DNA of 64,000 nucleotides from Warburgia ugandensis (taxonomy: Eukaryota; Streptophyta; Magnoliopsida; Canellales; Canellaceae). The stretch covers positions 74,815,495 to 74,879,494 of the forward strand of contig CP141127.1 of assembly GCA_035236585.1 (NCBI GenBank), read 5' to 3'. Made by a program: the position numbers and the translations under genes. Of the stretch, positions 24,556 through 38,200 are shown in pieces; the stretch's first letter is position 1; every line of letters starts with the position of its first letter. The notes below the pieces were generated by a model that was not told the origin of the DNA, ran no database searches, and worked only from the letters and a program-made list of their open reading frames with translations.

Positions 24556-24797
24556 CATTTTTATTTATGGATTTTCCACTTCAAAAGGAGAAGATCAATG
24601 CTATCGCTGTCCATTTTTTTTCTCGAAAGATTGCTACCACAGTCACTGATCGCGCATGGAACAATCCAAACTGAACAGAAATGAAACGACGCAGGTTTGG
24701 AATTGGAATTCAGATTCTTGTAGTGATATTCCCAAGCACAAGCAGAGTTTGAGGTGCCGCAAGCAATGGAGTGAAAGAAAGGAAAAAGAATGAAAAC

Positions 24798-25343
24798 TTT
24801 ATTACTAGAACAAACAAGGAGCGGGAAGGTTTCGCACACACGTTTTACACTCAGCTGTACACACTTTCCATCCTTCCAATACACAATACAAGCTAGAAGT
24901 TCGCATCAAAACCCCTTTGCAATCTTTCTGGTAGAAACAATCGTTAAATATAAAATAAAAGAAAACAAAAATGCAAGCTCACAAACCTGTGACTATAAAA
25001 GAATACCAAGCAGCTAATAGAAGCAAAGCCGGAACATCCAAGCATGGAAGAAAAAATGAAAACGCCTCGTAGGTACTGGTCAATATTGACATTCTTTTTT
25101 GTAATTTTTTTTTTCTTGGGAGCAGAAGCAGCTAAAAAGGCACTGATGCTTCCCCTTCGTCACGCCTAATTTTGGTCCCTTCTGAACAAAGAAAAATTTA
25201 GTGTTAATTGACAGGAAATAATGCAGGTCCAAATCAAAGTAAATTACTGAGAAAACAATTCATACAGATCTCATCTATCCTCCTTCCTATGCGTGCATTC
25301 TGGTTGACTGAAACTGAAGAGGAACTAGAAGCACTTAATATAC
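24798..25343 (-). other. Probable villin 3' UTR
   Basis: Non-coding sequence after the villin stop. On the - strand the first AATAAA seen is at 24,798-24,803 and could be the poly(A) signal. A possible acceptor at about 25,187 means a 3' UTR intron cannot be excluded. Confidence 0.4.
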
Positions 25344-28300
25344 TCAGAATAGCTCAAGAGCCATTTTAAGCTTGTTCTGCTTCCATTTGGGCATTTTAAA
25401 GAAAGCATCCTTCTTCATGCCAAACTTCTCTCTAAATTCTGCTGAAGATAGATATGTCTGCAAAGCCGAATGAAAGTTAGACCAGTTCATAGATTCACAT
25501 TAAAGCTCAAAAAATGTTTGTTTGTTACCTCTCGCTTGGTCACATCAATTTCTGTGACCGGATTAGTGGATGATATTTTTAAGCGTTCGTAGGGGTATAT
25601 GGGAAGGCCTTCTTCATCTTCAGCCTCATCCTCCTTCACATCTTCCTGTATTGTGAGGGCTTCAATTCTACTGCTCATAGAATCAGAATTCTCCTTTGGA
25701 GATGTCTCTGGTTTTGATGCTGGGCTTTTGGGGTTCACTTCATCATGACAAAGCAGGGTTCAATTGTCAGTTATGAGATAGATGATTATGGTTGTCATCA
25801 ATAAATCATTCTACTATATACCTTTAAAGGGAGATCTTGATATACCATTATCTCGTGTTGTTTCAAAAGAAGAAGTCAGGGCTGCTATTGCTGCTGATCT
25901 TGGGGCAGCTGAATCTGGTGTTACCGATTTTGGATAGAGTTTTCTAACAACTGGAGGGGGTGTTGAAAGATTCCTGGCATTTGGATTCTCAAAATTAGCA
26001 GCAAGCGCATTGAAGGCTGGAGATCTGCCTCTTACACGAACTCGGTCTGGGCTGAAGGACATGCTCCTAGAACGCTGAGATTTTTCAGGGACACTAGATC
26101 TTCCTCCATATGATGTTGGTGTGCGCCCTCCATATGATGCTTGTGTTCGCCTTTTGGGCTTCTGATTATGCAAATTTATCTAATCAGCAAGTTTATTCTA
26201 ATATTTTGCCTTCACCAACAAAATAATTGAAAAGCACAAGGAAATGCATTAACAGTGGATAATAGCGAAGACACAACTAACATGAGTATTTCTTAAAAGT
26301 AAGCTGATAAGTATGTCTTAGGAGTAAGACAGATCATCTGCAACTATTATAACATATATTGACATGCAACAGAAAATCTACTGGGGCTGACATCCAATGT
26401 GATCCACTTGGTTGATCTAACAGTAACCACTAGTCCTTCCAACTGACCCTTCTTTCACCTAGACTGGAATAATCCTGTCCCCTTGATTAAGCAAAAAATG
26501 TCAGGTTTCACCCAGCACAAACAAGCTGTTGATTTAAGTTGGACTGGTGGTATTTTAATTCAAACATGATAAAAACCATGTTGACTCCCTCTTGGTGGTC
26601 TGGAAGATCACATTCTTGATTACTTGAGCATATGCCCACACGGGTCTGAGATATTGTTGGTTAGGATAGATCAGAGAGGTTATCGTCTTTGTAGTTGGTT
26701 TATAAGAACTTAGACCTACCTGGAGATCAATGTAAAATCCAGCTGGTTAATGCTCCATCTCTCCTTAAATAGACAGGACTCAGGCATGGATATGCCCATC
26801 AGTGCAGATATATTTTACTTCTTTGGACAGTGAGAACCCACAATCTAATTGTTGTGAATGAAGCACCTCCAGTCCGTAAGAGTGAAGAAATGACTTGATA
26901 TTTTCCTGAATCTAGGATATCAATGTTTACAGATATCATACTATGGAAGACACAAGAAATGTAAATGAAAAATTAATGATAAATCTAAAGTAGCACTTGC
27001 ATACTCACATACTAGAAACAATAACTGGAAATATATAGCTAAAATCATAGAGAATAATATGAAAAGGAGTGATATGCATATGAAACATGATAGTTATTTC
27101 AATCAATATAATTTCTTTGAACTATTTTATTCAAGTATCTATTCTGTAGCATGCTTGACAATATGTTTGCACTGAAATTTGAACCTATATAAGTATCTTT
27201 CATGGTTGTACCATGCTGCACAACATGTTTAAACATATGCAAGCATAGTTGCTGATACTTCAGGTCCTTGTTTCGAGGGTGTTATGCACTTACGCTGCAG
27301 GTACATAAGCATGAGGAAGTAAAAGCAATGGTGGTAGTTGGGAAAATAACCTTAATGGAAAGTTGGAAGTTAGTTCATGGGAAGCCTGGCCAATATGGAA
27401 GTCCTAAGTGTGAAGGTAATGACATTTCAAAATGAAAATCAATTTACTGCTTGCTTATGAGTGCCTGTGTCTGTGCAAGTGAATGCATGCACATCTCTTC
27501 TTTTTTGCCATTTCTTGGATCCATTATTTCTTTAAACTGGCCAAAAGGCAACCTTCTCAATCATAAAAAAGACTACAGATTGGATGCTTGTCTTCACCAA
27601 ATGACACAAATCTCACTTATTTTAATTGCAAAATACTTCTGCACATCACATACTAGGAAATGATTGGCGATTATTAGACATTCAACTGGAAGCATGATCT
27701 AAACAAAACCACAGACATGTGGGACTCCCAAAGGAAATAGTGTAGGAAATGTGGGTGCTTTAACACTTTTTCTCAGACCGAAGTGCTTTTAACATCTTTT
27801 CCATGTCAAACATCAAGAAAAATCACTTCATTTTGGTTATAAACCATTCCACTGGAACAGATTCAGCAGATTCCATGGTTTTCACATTGGAATTAGAGAC
27901 GGAGAAAGTGGAATGCTCAACCAAGGAGGAATTGGATGAAGTAGCAAAAGGAAAAATTCAATGGTTCTAAACTAAGGGAGAACAAAGAAACATGCTTAGC
28001 ATGTACCTTAATGGATCACAATGGTAGAAGTTAGATCAGATGAAAATGAAAGGAACAAAAGATTATATTGAGGTGCTAGAAGTGCCTCTCCTGTGCTTAG
28101 GACAAGGGCACATGGTTATCCATAAAAACCCAGCTTGTATAACCCAAGAAATGACTATCTTGAATAGAAGGAAAGGTTACAAGCATCCATCTGGCACAAA
28201 TTTTACCCAACAATAGGTTAGTACCACTGCAAATTGAAAACTAAGAGAATGGAAAGGGTGGAAAAGCATAACATAAAAGGTCATGCATCCATGACGTAAC

Positions 28301-31300
28301 TGAAAATTATGCAAGCTCCCTCAGATCAATTAACAGCAGTTCTTTTCTTACATCTAGAGTTGGACTGACTCCATTCTTCATTATTGCAAGCTTCCTTTGG
28401 AATGAATTCCCGTGCATCTGTGTCCAAAACATACTGTTAATACAGGTTTTAGTTCTAATAAAATGACACTTGTAAATACAGTAATTTTATACAAGAACCA
28501 GAAAGTCTGGGGAAAAAAATCTCAAAATAGCATGTATAGCTCTGTATGCTCACTAAAGTTACCTTTACCATCCAAAAGATGTTATCAGTAAATGCAGTTG
28601 AGGGCTCTGAGGGAGTCTTAAAAAATAGCAATGCATGTTAAAGTTGATGGGAAACATGGAATATCCACTGTGTAAAATGAAATTCTAGTTGTACCATATA
28701 ATACTTACTGCTGATTTTGCAGAGTCCCAGGTGAAAAAGCGTGTGAAGAAGGGTGGTTCACTCCCTTCTGTGACTATAAATATTGGAGTTTCCCGAGACA
28801 ATTTCTCCAAGAGAAAATCATGCTCTAGAAATTTCTGTGGAAAAGGTAAGAAGATGCTTTAGAAGCCCTATTTAACAACTTCTCAGGATAAAAGGAGACA
28901 TGATATATTTGCTGATGCATGCTTATAAATTAAGGCATGATACAATGTACCTCCCCAATGCTTAAAGCTTGCATTCTGCTCTTGGATTCCACTTGTTGTC
29001 CTACCCATACAAAGATCTCCGAGTGGGAATCCAGAATGAATATGTCTTCTGTCATCAAATCATCTTGGGTGAAGTTGAATATCTCAGTCACCTGCAACAA
29101 AACATAAAGAAAAGAGAGGGAGGAAAAGTTTCAGCAATTTACTTTTGCTTTCATGGTAAGAGCAACAAACAACATACTGAGAGTAAAAGAAATTCCATAG
29201 CACATACCTTTAAATTGCCTGCTTGCACACAGACATAATCAGCAATTGTTGAAGAAAACACGTGTTAGAATAATAGACAGGGTTTAAGATACAATATAAC
29301 AATGCAATGAAAGAAAGGAAATTGAAGATATACCGGATTGGTATTTTATTTTCTACCTTTGGTAAAAGTACAGGAGAAAAGTTGAGGATCAGTTTCTGCA
29401 TCTTTTCCAATCTTCTGGCTGGGATATTCAGATTTACCTCCCAGCAACTCCCAGAAATGTTCACTTTCTGTACCTTCCTTTAGTGGTTTGGGCTGCACAT
29501 TTGGCTGCGAAAATTGACAAGGATATCAGATTACAGTAGAAGTAAATTCATGCACGAGCCAGTACATGACAACTGCAGTTAGAGCAAGGAAAGTTTTTTA
29601 TAACAATAGTTAGGTAGGACCGTAGGACATACTTGCATGGAAGATGTCCAAACAAAAATCTTATCATTTACATTCAACTTAAATATCACAAATAAAATAT
29701 TACGGAAGATTCTATCTCAAAGTTGCTATTAAGTTCAGTGGAAGTTCAAGTTTCAACCATGTCAACTCTTGCTAGTAGTGCTCCCAAGAAATTGAGGAAG
29801 AATAGAGGTTTATTTAACAAGAACAGGTTAGTGACAGGTGATGACAGATTATTGAGAGTTTGTATGAACACAATCCAATATCATTTGAAATGATTCAGCC
29901 ACTATTGTTATGCAATACGAAAGCACATAATTCAAAAGGGATTATGCACGTCAGCATTCAGCATTATGGTTTCTAAAAACTCTTCAAGTTGTTCATTGGC
30001 TTGCATGATTCACATGATTATGATTCACGTGCTTGGGTAACTGAAAATTTTGCAACAGCATGTGATATGAGCCAATTTGGTTTGTCTTAACTGAGTCTTC
30101 TTCTTTTTTTTCTCCCGAGTTATGTTCTTTTAAGCATTCGACATTGTACAGTATAATCAAGTCTAGCAAGTACTCTATCATACAAAGCATATCCTCATGA
30201 AATATTCAGTCAAATGGCTATGAAAAATAACAAACCTTTATCAGGTCCAGCTGCCTCTCGACAAGCTCCTGGTCATCTGAGGTAGTAACGTTTCCCGACC
30301 ATGTAAAAACAGTAGAACCATTTTGCAGTATGTAACAATAAGAGGAGTTCAAAGATGATGCCACCTGATGGAGATAAAACATGAGTAAATTTCCTTAATA
30401 ATAAAAAAGAAGAAGAACCTTTTAGGATAAAATTTCTTGCAAAGATATGCTTAAAGTAAAGATTACAAGGCACAACATATATCATCAAGATATAAAAGAT
30501 AAGATGGACAAAGTTAGCACTAGTACAGAAGCATGGTCTGAATCCCTAAGTTGAAGCTCCAACATGTTTTGCTAGTCAAATTCAAGAGATAGGTGAAGCC
30601 GTCAAGAATGATCAATTTACTTATAGTACAGTATCACCAAGCACCACAATATAGATCACATACAAAAGGTAATAATGCATTAATTATGTTCACAATGTAG
30701 CTACAAGAAACCAAGCAGTTGTGAGCACAAGAACGGGTAGTCAACCATCTCAAAAGGAATTGTTTTTACATTTCAAGTAATTGTAATATAAGGAAAAACA
30801 GTTTACATACAAGCGTTATAAAATACATGCGTCATAATTAAATGTAAATTGAAACTTCACATACCAGATCTATCAACTTGATCGTCCTAATTATTAGTGT
30901 CCCAAACAATGAAACAAGCATAAGAAGACCATTCTGATATTTCTTACTCTCTTCTTAAGCAAGTCAAAAGTTGGGTTAGTTAATTACTAGCTGTGTCCAT
31001 CTTAGTAGTGAAGCATGTTAGTAGAAAAAGGAATTTAATACTATACTTTTGTCCAAATACAAATGACATGATCATAGTTTGCCAAAGTCCCCTTTAATAA
31101 AAGTCACAAGTGCTGAAGGGATGAGTACTTCTTCACAAGATTCAAGATCAAGACCTTGATAGAGAAGTGCTTTGTGGAACAAAAGCGAGGTAACAAGTTC
31201 AATAAAAGCTTACATCAAAATGAGAGAATCACAAGAAAATGACATGAAACTTTTCTCATATGTTACACTCGCTTTCCTGAAGGATGCAGAATTGTTTAAG

Positions 31301-32178
31301 GAGCCTAATGTGCTGACAGCATAAATCTAATGTAGGTATTCTCTGTTACATGAAAAATAAGAACCTGCTGATTTATGATAATAAGAACCCAAGAAATAAA
31401 CATGATGAATCTGAAAAAGCCATCTACGTTATACAGAACAACCCTGCATTGTATACAATTTTGCTATAGTATCCATGCCAATGATGACGTTAACTAGTGT
31501 GGCAAGTTGGTTGGAGTCTTGGATTTTGCTCATATGCCAAAGTTCGAATTCCTCACCCAAATGAATGTTGTCACCTTGTCATGAATGGTGCACTAATCCT
31601 TTAAATTGGGTACCAAAATGTATTATCCCCCACTAGAACAACATTCTTTTGTAGGCCTTTCAACCAATCAATACAACAACCTCATAGATAGCTTTTGCTA
31701 GAACTAGAGTAATTTCTTAATAACTGATTCGGATATGAAATTTTGAGTATTCACTGGTATCCTCATTATTCCCAATATGATGGCTCGGTAACAAATTGCT
31801 TCTTCCAAATCATGCCCTATTCGTTCCACTCGCAACAATTGTTTTAGTTCACTAGGTGAAAAAACATTAGACATTCCATCTTCTAAAACCAATACTTCTG
31901 ATGTTTTTCACATACAATAATCTCTATACGCCTATTATGGATTTGCACACTTTGAGATCGATAAACCTTTTGGATCTTATTGATACTATAGAAAGTGTCA
32001 GTAGAGAGAGTTTTCTACAAACGGTTGACAATCAAGAGAAGCTAGCACCTGCATATGAAGTAGTGAGAAACAATCAAGGTAGGAATGCACTAAAGCCTTC
32101 TAAGCGCACTGGCACAAGGAGTCTTTTACCTGGGTGATCAGGGTTCAAGACTGTATAGCTGCGTGTGCCTATATTTAA

Positions 32179-32223
<45 letters not shown>

Positions 32224-35200
32224 GGTAGGAACGTGTTTAAGCTGTGTCATACAGCGTACGCATGAAAGCAACTAAATCCTCCCAGTTTAGTTGTTACTTT
32301 TCAAGGTCTAGCAGATTTGGAGTTCTTTATACCTTTATGCTTCACAATTGTCCCACATCTAGCTGCAAACCAATCTCCTTGACTAGATTTGGATAAGTGA
32401 TCCTTGGCTGGTTAGTTTGGATTCTTTGACTAGATAAAAGATGATGGGTTTTGACATCCCTACCCCAAAACAAGCTGTAACATGGGGCAAGCCAGCAGGA
32501 CAGAAAAGGTCGTTAGGTTGCAATGGCAAGAGGAAAAGCTCCAAACACTTAGTGTTCTATACTTCAGAGTGAATACTTTCCTTCAAACCTTAACTACTGC
32601 ACAATAGCATAAACTGGAAAATTATCAGAAAAATGTCATTTCACATCCAAAAGATACTGACGCTTTTAAGTTTACATATTTGTACAAGTTAAGACTTGCA
32701 AATTGAGTCATCTTCTGATGTTTATTACCCTTTTGAAATGTTCAAAAGATAATCCATAGACTAAGTTAGATATGGTTAAATTTTTAAGCTTGAAGAAAAA
32801 ATAAATAACTATTATGAGAAACCAAATAAATGTCAAGAAAATAATCCTAAACAAGGTGTGAATTTTGTGATTCCTATATAAAGGGCAGCCCCGGTGCACG
32901 AAGCTCCCGCCTATGCGGGGTCCGGGGAAGGGGCAGGCCACAATGGCCTAAAGTAGGCAGCCTTACCTTGCATTTTTACAAGAGGCTGATTCCACGCCTT
33001 GAACCCGTGACCTCAAGGTCACATGACGACAACTTTTGTGATTCCTATATACAGTAGTAATTAAGCTGTATTAAATAATTCACAAACAGAGAGCTGAAAG
33101 AGCACAATATACCGGCTCCACTTGAATTGCTTGCATGTTATCTGGGCCCGATCCTTGAACTCTAAACAATGCAATCCCATCTTCTGTATATGTTTCATCT
33201 ACAGCTTCAGTCTCCGCTATGTATTTCTTATACCCAGAGCTAAGACCACCCTATATGAGCTTTCACATTAGTCCATAACTAGCATTCATTAATGGAAGCT
33301 TCAAAAGAAAATTCTATGCACAACTACTCATCTTCCACACCAAGAACCCCCAAAGTTTGGACTAACCTTAAATACAATGAAAATCTGGAAGATAGAAAAG
33401 AACTGAATTGATTCCTTTTCTTCAAAAATGCGGGCCTGTACAAACATAATCAGGAATGTTTGAAGAAAAAGATATACCAAAAGAAAGGGGAAGAAAAAGG
33501 AAAAAGAAAAGAAGTTGCCAACTTTAAGAACAAAAAGCTACTAAATAGAAGATACAACTACCTGCACTGCTTGCGATTTCAAAGATTCAACCATCTTGCT
33601 TGCTAGGGAAATAGCTGAAGCTCTCTCCTCCTGTATCCATTGAAGACAGTCTTCATTAAGAAAAAGACATCTTCTCATGGCAGGTGTAACAAATCAGTAG
33701 AATATGCAAGATCATGTTACAAAGTTTTATTTTGTATAAATCAGATAACTCAGGCAATGAATCAAATTAACTTGTCTAATTGACTTGGTCTCTTTTATCC
33801 TAGCAAATTGGAAGGTTACATAGAGGTGCATTCCACTGGCCTATAACCTGAAGAAAATCTAACTAGCCACTCTGACATACATTTTTGTTCATGACAAAAT
33901 AAGAAAACAATACCTGTACATGCAGAATATACAGATGCTTATGTGCACAACATACATATATGCTGTATAGATATATGACCTTCAGCTTTATCCATATCAC
34001 TGATCTGCAGTTCGCTTAATTGACTATTAGTCTTATCTATGGTTGACTACTCTGTTTGTATACTAGACATGACTAAATACATTTCCTCTTGATGACAAAA
34101 TGATCAAGGAAAATAGGAGGAACATGCTTGCTGAAAATGCTCCAAGAACTGCTTCCTTGATTTAAAAAAAAAACCAATACAAGTTAAAAAGAAGAATAGA
34201 GAACAGCTAACAAAAGTGATAATGTAGATGAGTAAACAATCATCATCATCATTATCATCATCAAAGCCTTATCCCAAATAGAGGTAGGCTACATGAATCT
34301 TATTCCTCCATTCCGCTCTATCAAGGGTCATGGCTTAGTCTAGTCTAAAAGTTTTTAAATCTTTTCTCACAACTTCTGTCCATGTCCTTTTAAGCCTTCT
34401 CTTGCCCTTTTAGAACCTTAGAGTTGGATTGACTCACTACTAACCGGTGCCGTTTTCAATCTCCATTGGACATGTCGGAACCATCCAACTTACCCTCCCT
34501 CATCTTGTTACCTATTGGTGCTACTCCTAAGTTTCCTCTAATGTTTTTACTTCCAGTTCTATCCTTTCTAGTCTTGGAACTCATCCATCTTAATATCCTC
34601 ATTTCAACTATGCTTATCTTATGTACATGTTGTTCCTTACCTGCCCAACACTCTAATCCATAGGGCATATTTGGCCTTACAGCTATTCTATAGAATTTTT
34701 CTTTCAGTTTGAGTAACACCTGCCGATCATACAAAACGCCAGAAGTACATCTCCATTTAATCCAACCCACTTGGATTCTCTGGATATCATTTCTCTCAAT
34801 CTCTCCACTCTCATGAATTATCAATCCCAAGTATTGAAAGTGGTCTTTTTGGACAACTTCTTGGTTATCAATCTTTATTGGTGCTTCACTTGTACACCTC
34901 TTCTTACTAAAATTACAATCCATATATTCTGTCTTGGTTCGACGAATTTTAAATCCTTTAGACTCTATAGCATCTTTCCACAACTCTTTGTGTTTACACC
35001 CTATCTTGTCTTATTAATCAAAAGTATGTCATCTGCAAATAACACATACACCATGGAATCTTCTCGTGCAGATATTTTGTTAACTCATCCATAGTTAATG
35101 TGAAAAGGTATGGGCTCAATGTCGATGCCTAGTGCAATCTTACAGTGATAAGGAAATCTTCGTTCTCTCCGCTAGTAGTCCCATCATTTGTTACCACTCC

Positions 35201-38200
35201 CTCGTACATATCCTTAATTATGTCTATATAGCTCCATTCACTTATATATAGCATTTAAAATGGGAAGAACATCTGCAATGCTTGAGCACCTCTTCCACTG
35301 GATTAGCTAACAAAAATGGAATTATAATGCTGTGACATCGATTATAAAAGAAAAAAAAAAATCAATGATTATCCTTCCTCCCTACGAGATTACAAGCACA
35401 ACAGAACTTCTGTTTAACTGACGAAAGTATTTCAAACATTCAGGAGACTATATGTTAATAGCTAATGTTCTAGTAGACTAATTCCTAATTTTACCATTTC
35501 ATTTAGCTGTCACAAAAGTTTCTGTGTTCTTTTCTTGTTCCTCTGAGCAAATGAAAATAAGAAGGGATGTAAATATATGCAAAAGTTTCTGTGTTCTTTT
35601 TCTTGTTCCTCTGAGCAAATGGAAATAAGAAGGGATGTAAATATATGCAAATAGAATGAGGCATGAAGATGTAGTAGCTGTTAAGGGAATTATTTATAAA
35701 GATCATAAACAAAACACTCCCATGATAGGATCAAAGCATCCCAATAAAATAAAGGCATTAAGTCCAAAATATTCAAAGCAACAGTACAAGATCAGGAATA
35801 TTTCATAACTACAGCAGAAAGATGTGCAGACAAATACAATTTCCATACATCAAATACTGCAGAAAAATAAATACTACTATAAAATTAACTAAAGAACTAA
35901 TTTTGAATATTACTTCACCTCAACACTCTGCTTTCCAAACCAAGTGCCTACAAGATATTCATCTTTATCTTCTCCAGGGTAAGTGTACTGAAAAATATAG
36001 CAATCTCCACTGTAAAACTTTGACTGTTCGGCAGAAGGAATAGGAGTCTTTTCCTGACCATTCACACGCCAAACCTATGGATTCAAACTGGACAGATAGT
36101 TAGGAACCTGATCTGGAAATTCAAATAAATGTTGCAGGTTGGCTTACAACAATCACTTAATTCCTGGTTGTCACTGCACTTTAAGTAAGATGACCCAGTT
36201 ATGCAGTTAAACATACTTAGCACAGTTAAATACAGTAGCTAAAACAGAGGAAATGAGGAACCAAAAGACCACCTGCAGGTTCCCAGTGCAATCAATATAT
36301 GGTTGAGGTTCTTCTTTTGCAGGAGCAGCTTTTAGGAGGCCCTTGACATTAAACCCTTGACGTTTTAGAAGGGCTAAAAAAACAATAGGAACAATAGCAT
36401 AGAAGAAAGTTAGAAAAGAGTAAGTCAAAAGCATTGACTTGTTGAGGAAGTTCAGATTATGGTCTGCCACAGACACAAAAAGGTTTCCATCGCTGACCTG
36501 CAACTTTTCCTCTGCCATCCTCAGAGACAGTAACTTCATTTGTCTCGGGCCATGTTTCAAACTTTGATCTGAACATCACCGTTTCAAATCCCTCAATTAC
36601 ACGAATTATGTGAGCTGTTGGTCTGTCAGGGCCACGAAGTAGCTCCTACATAGTGACATCAAGGATGACAAATGTTAGACATATTAAGCCTCCATTGGAA
36701 GTGCCTTAAAGAAATTGTGGCAAGCAAGAAAATTGATTATTACTTCTGATGCAGCACTAGCACTTTTCCGCTCATCAAGAGATGTATTTCTGCCCATCCA
36801 CACAAAAACCTCAACACCACAGTCAAGCAGGTAGCATTTGTTAGTGTCAAGCAGTTCTCTTGTCAAGGAATCAGACTGCACGGGCTCTGCATTCCCTTTC
36901 TCAATACTGCAAAATCCAAACAGGTCTTATTAGAACCAAGACGTAATACATATAATCATTTTTGCCCCAAAGAGAAGTTCTTTTGTATAAAGTACAAAAA
37001 ATCTGAGAAACAACAGCAGAATATCGCTTGTCAAAACAGTGTACTTCAGAATACGAACCAAGGAATCAAATTACCAGAGCAGTTTCGTCAAAAAGCTATC
37101 AGTACTTTTATCCTCGTCAATGGCTGACTTCCTTGGAAGTGGAGCGAAGCCACCAAAGAAACCCCAGAATTCTCCCGTCTCAGCATCAGCCATCAATTTT
37201 CCATCCTCTAAGTAGAATGACACAATCAAATCATTTCCAGTTGCTCAACTGTCAGAGTAAGATTTCACAAAGCATGTCTTAGTGTTACTTACCAACAGCA
37301 GCTACCTCACATTTTCCATCATGATACGTATCTTTTATGTACTGGACAACTTCAAGTGCTTTAGCCCTCTCTTGAATAGATGAGTTAGATCCATTAAACT
37401 GAAAAATTTTGGACTTAGTATCCAGAATGAATATGTCATCATGATTGAGTGACGATCGAGCAAAAGGGACCTGATAAAAATAAAAAAAAACTCTAGTAAG
37501 TTCATAAAATGACTAATGAAAATGTAATCCTTGTGAAAGGTTAACACACAAGGCATGATGCATATATATAAACTTGCCTCTTTTACATGGACAACATGTT
37601 TCCCTTTGCAGACATATAAGCGGATCTGATGGTCATCCACATCAGGATGCTTGAAACCTGAGGCTGTCCCCCCTTCCTGGGGTATAATACATGGTTTGAA
37701 ATAAGACAGGAACTTCTCTGTTTCGTGGCCCTGTACCTCTCGGTACTGAACAGCACGTCCTCCAAGAGCTGCATCAAGTTCCACGGTCTTGATTGCTGCA
37801 GTACCAGCTTCATCCTATTTATTTCAACAGACAAATGGCATCAAATACCCCTTCTTTTTTTTCTCTCTCTTTTCTGAAAAGGTAAAGATATATTAACCAT
37901 AGAAAATTACAACAGGGCAAGAGATGGCCACAAACAGTACATTAGTGATAGCTCCCCTCTTAGTGAGGAGTATGCTAAATCACTTGCTGCTTTAAGCTTC
38001 TAAAAGGGGAAAAATGGTTTGCTAGAAAGGTCACTAATCTGGTCAATAAAGAAGGTAGCCTCCAAGAACTCAGGAATCACTTGTTAGCACATGAAGATCA
38101 GATCAGAAGAGATGGATATTTGATGAATGGTTAGCTTGCTATGAGATCTAAGAGATCAATTCTACCCACCTGACTTGTATCCTTCCCAAGCCAATAGTGG

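Noticed and set aside
91-33033. tRNA genes at the SINE loci
   Set aside because: A and B boxes are present, but cloverleaf pairing and anticodon arms are lost and the flanks show target duplications, so these are SINEs.
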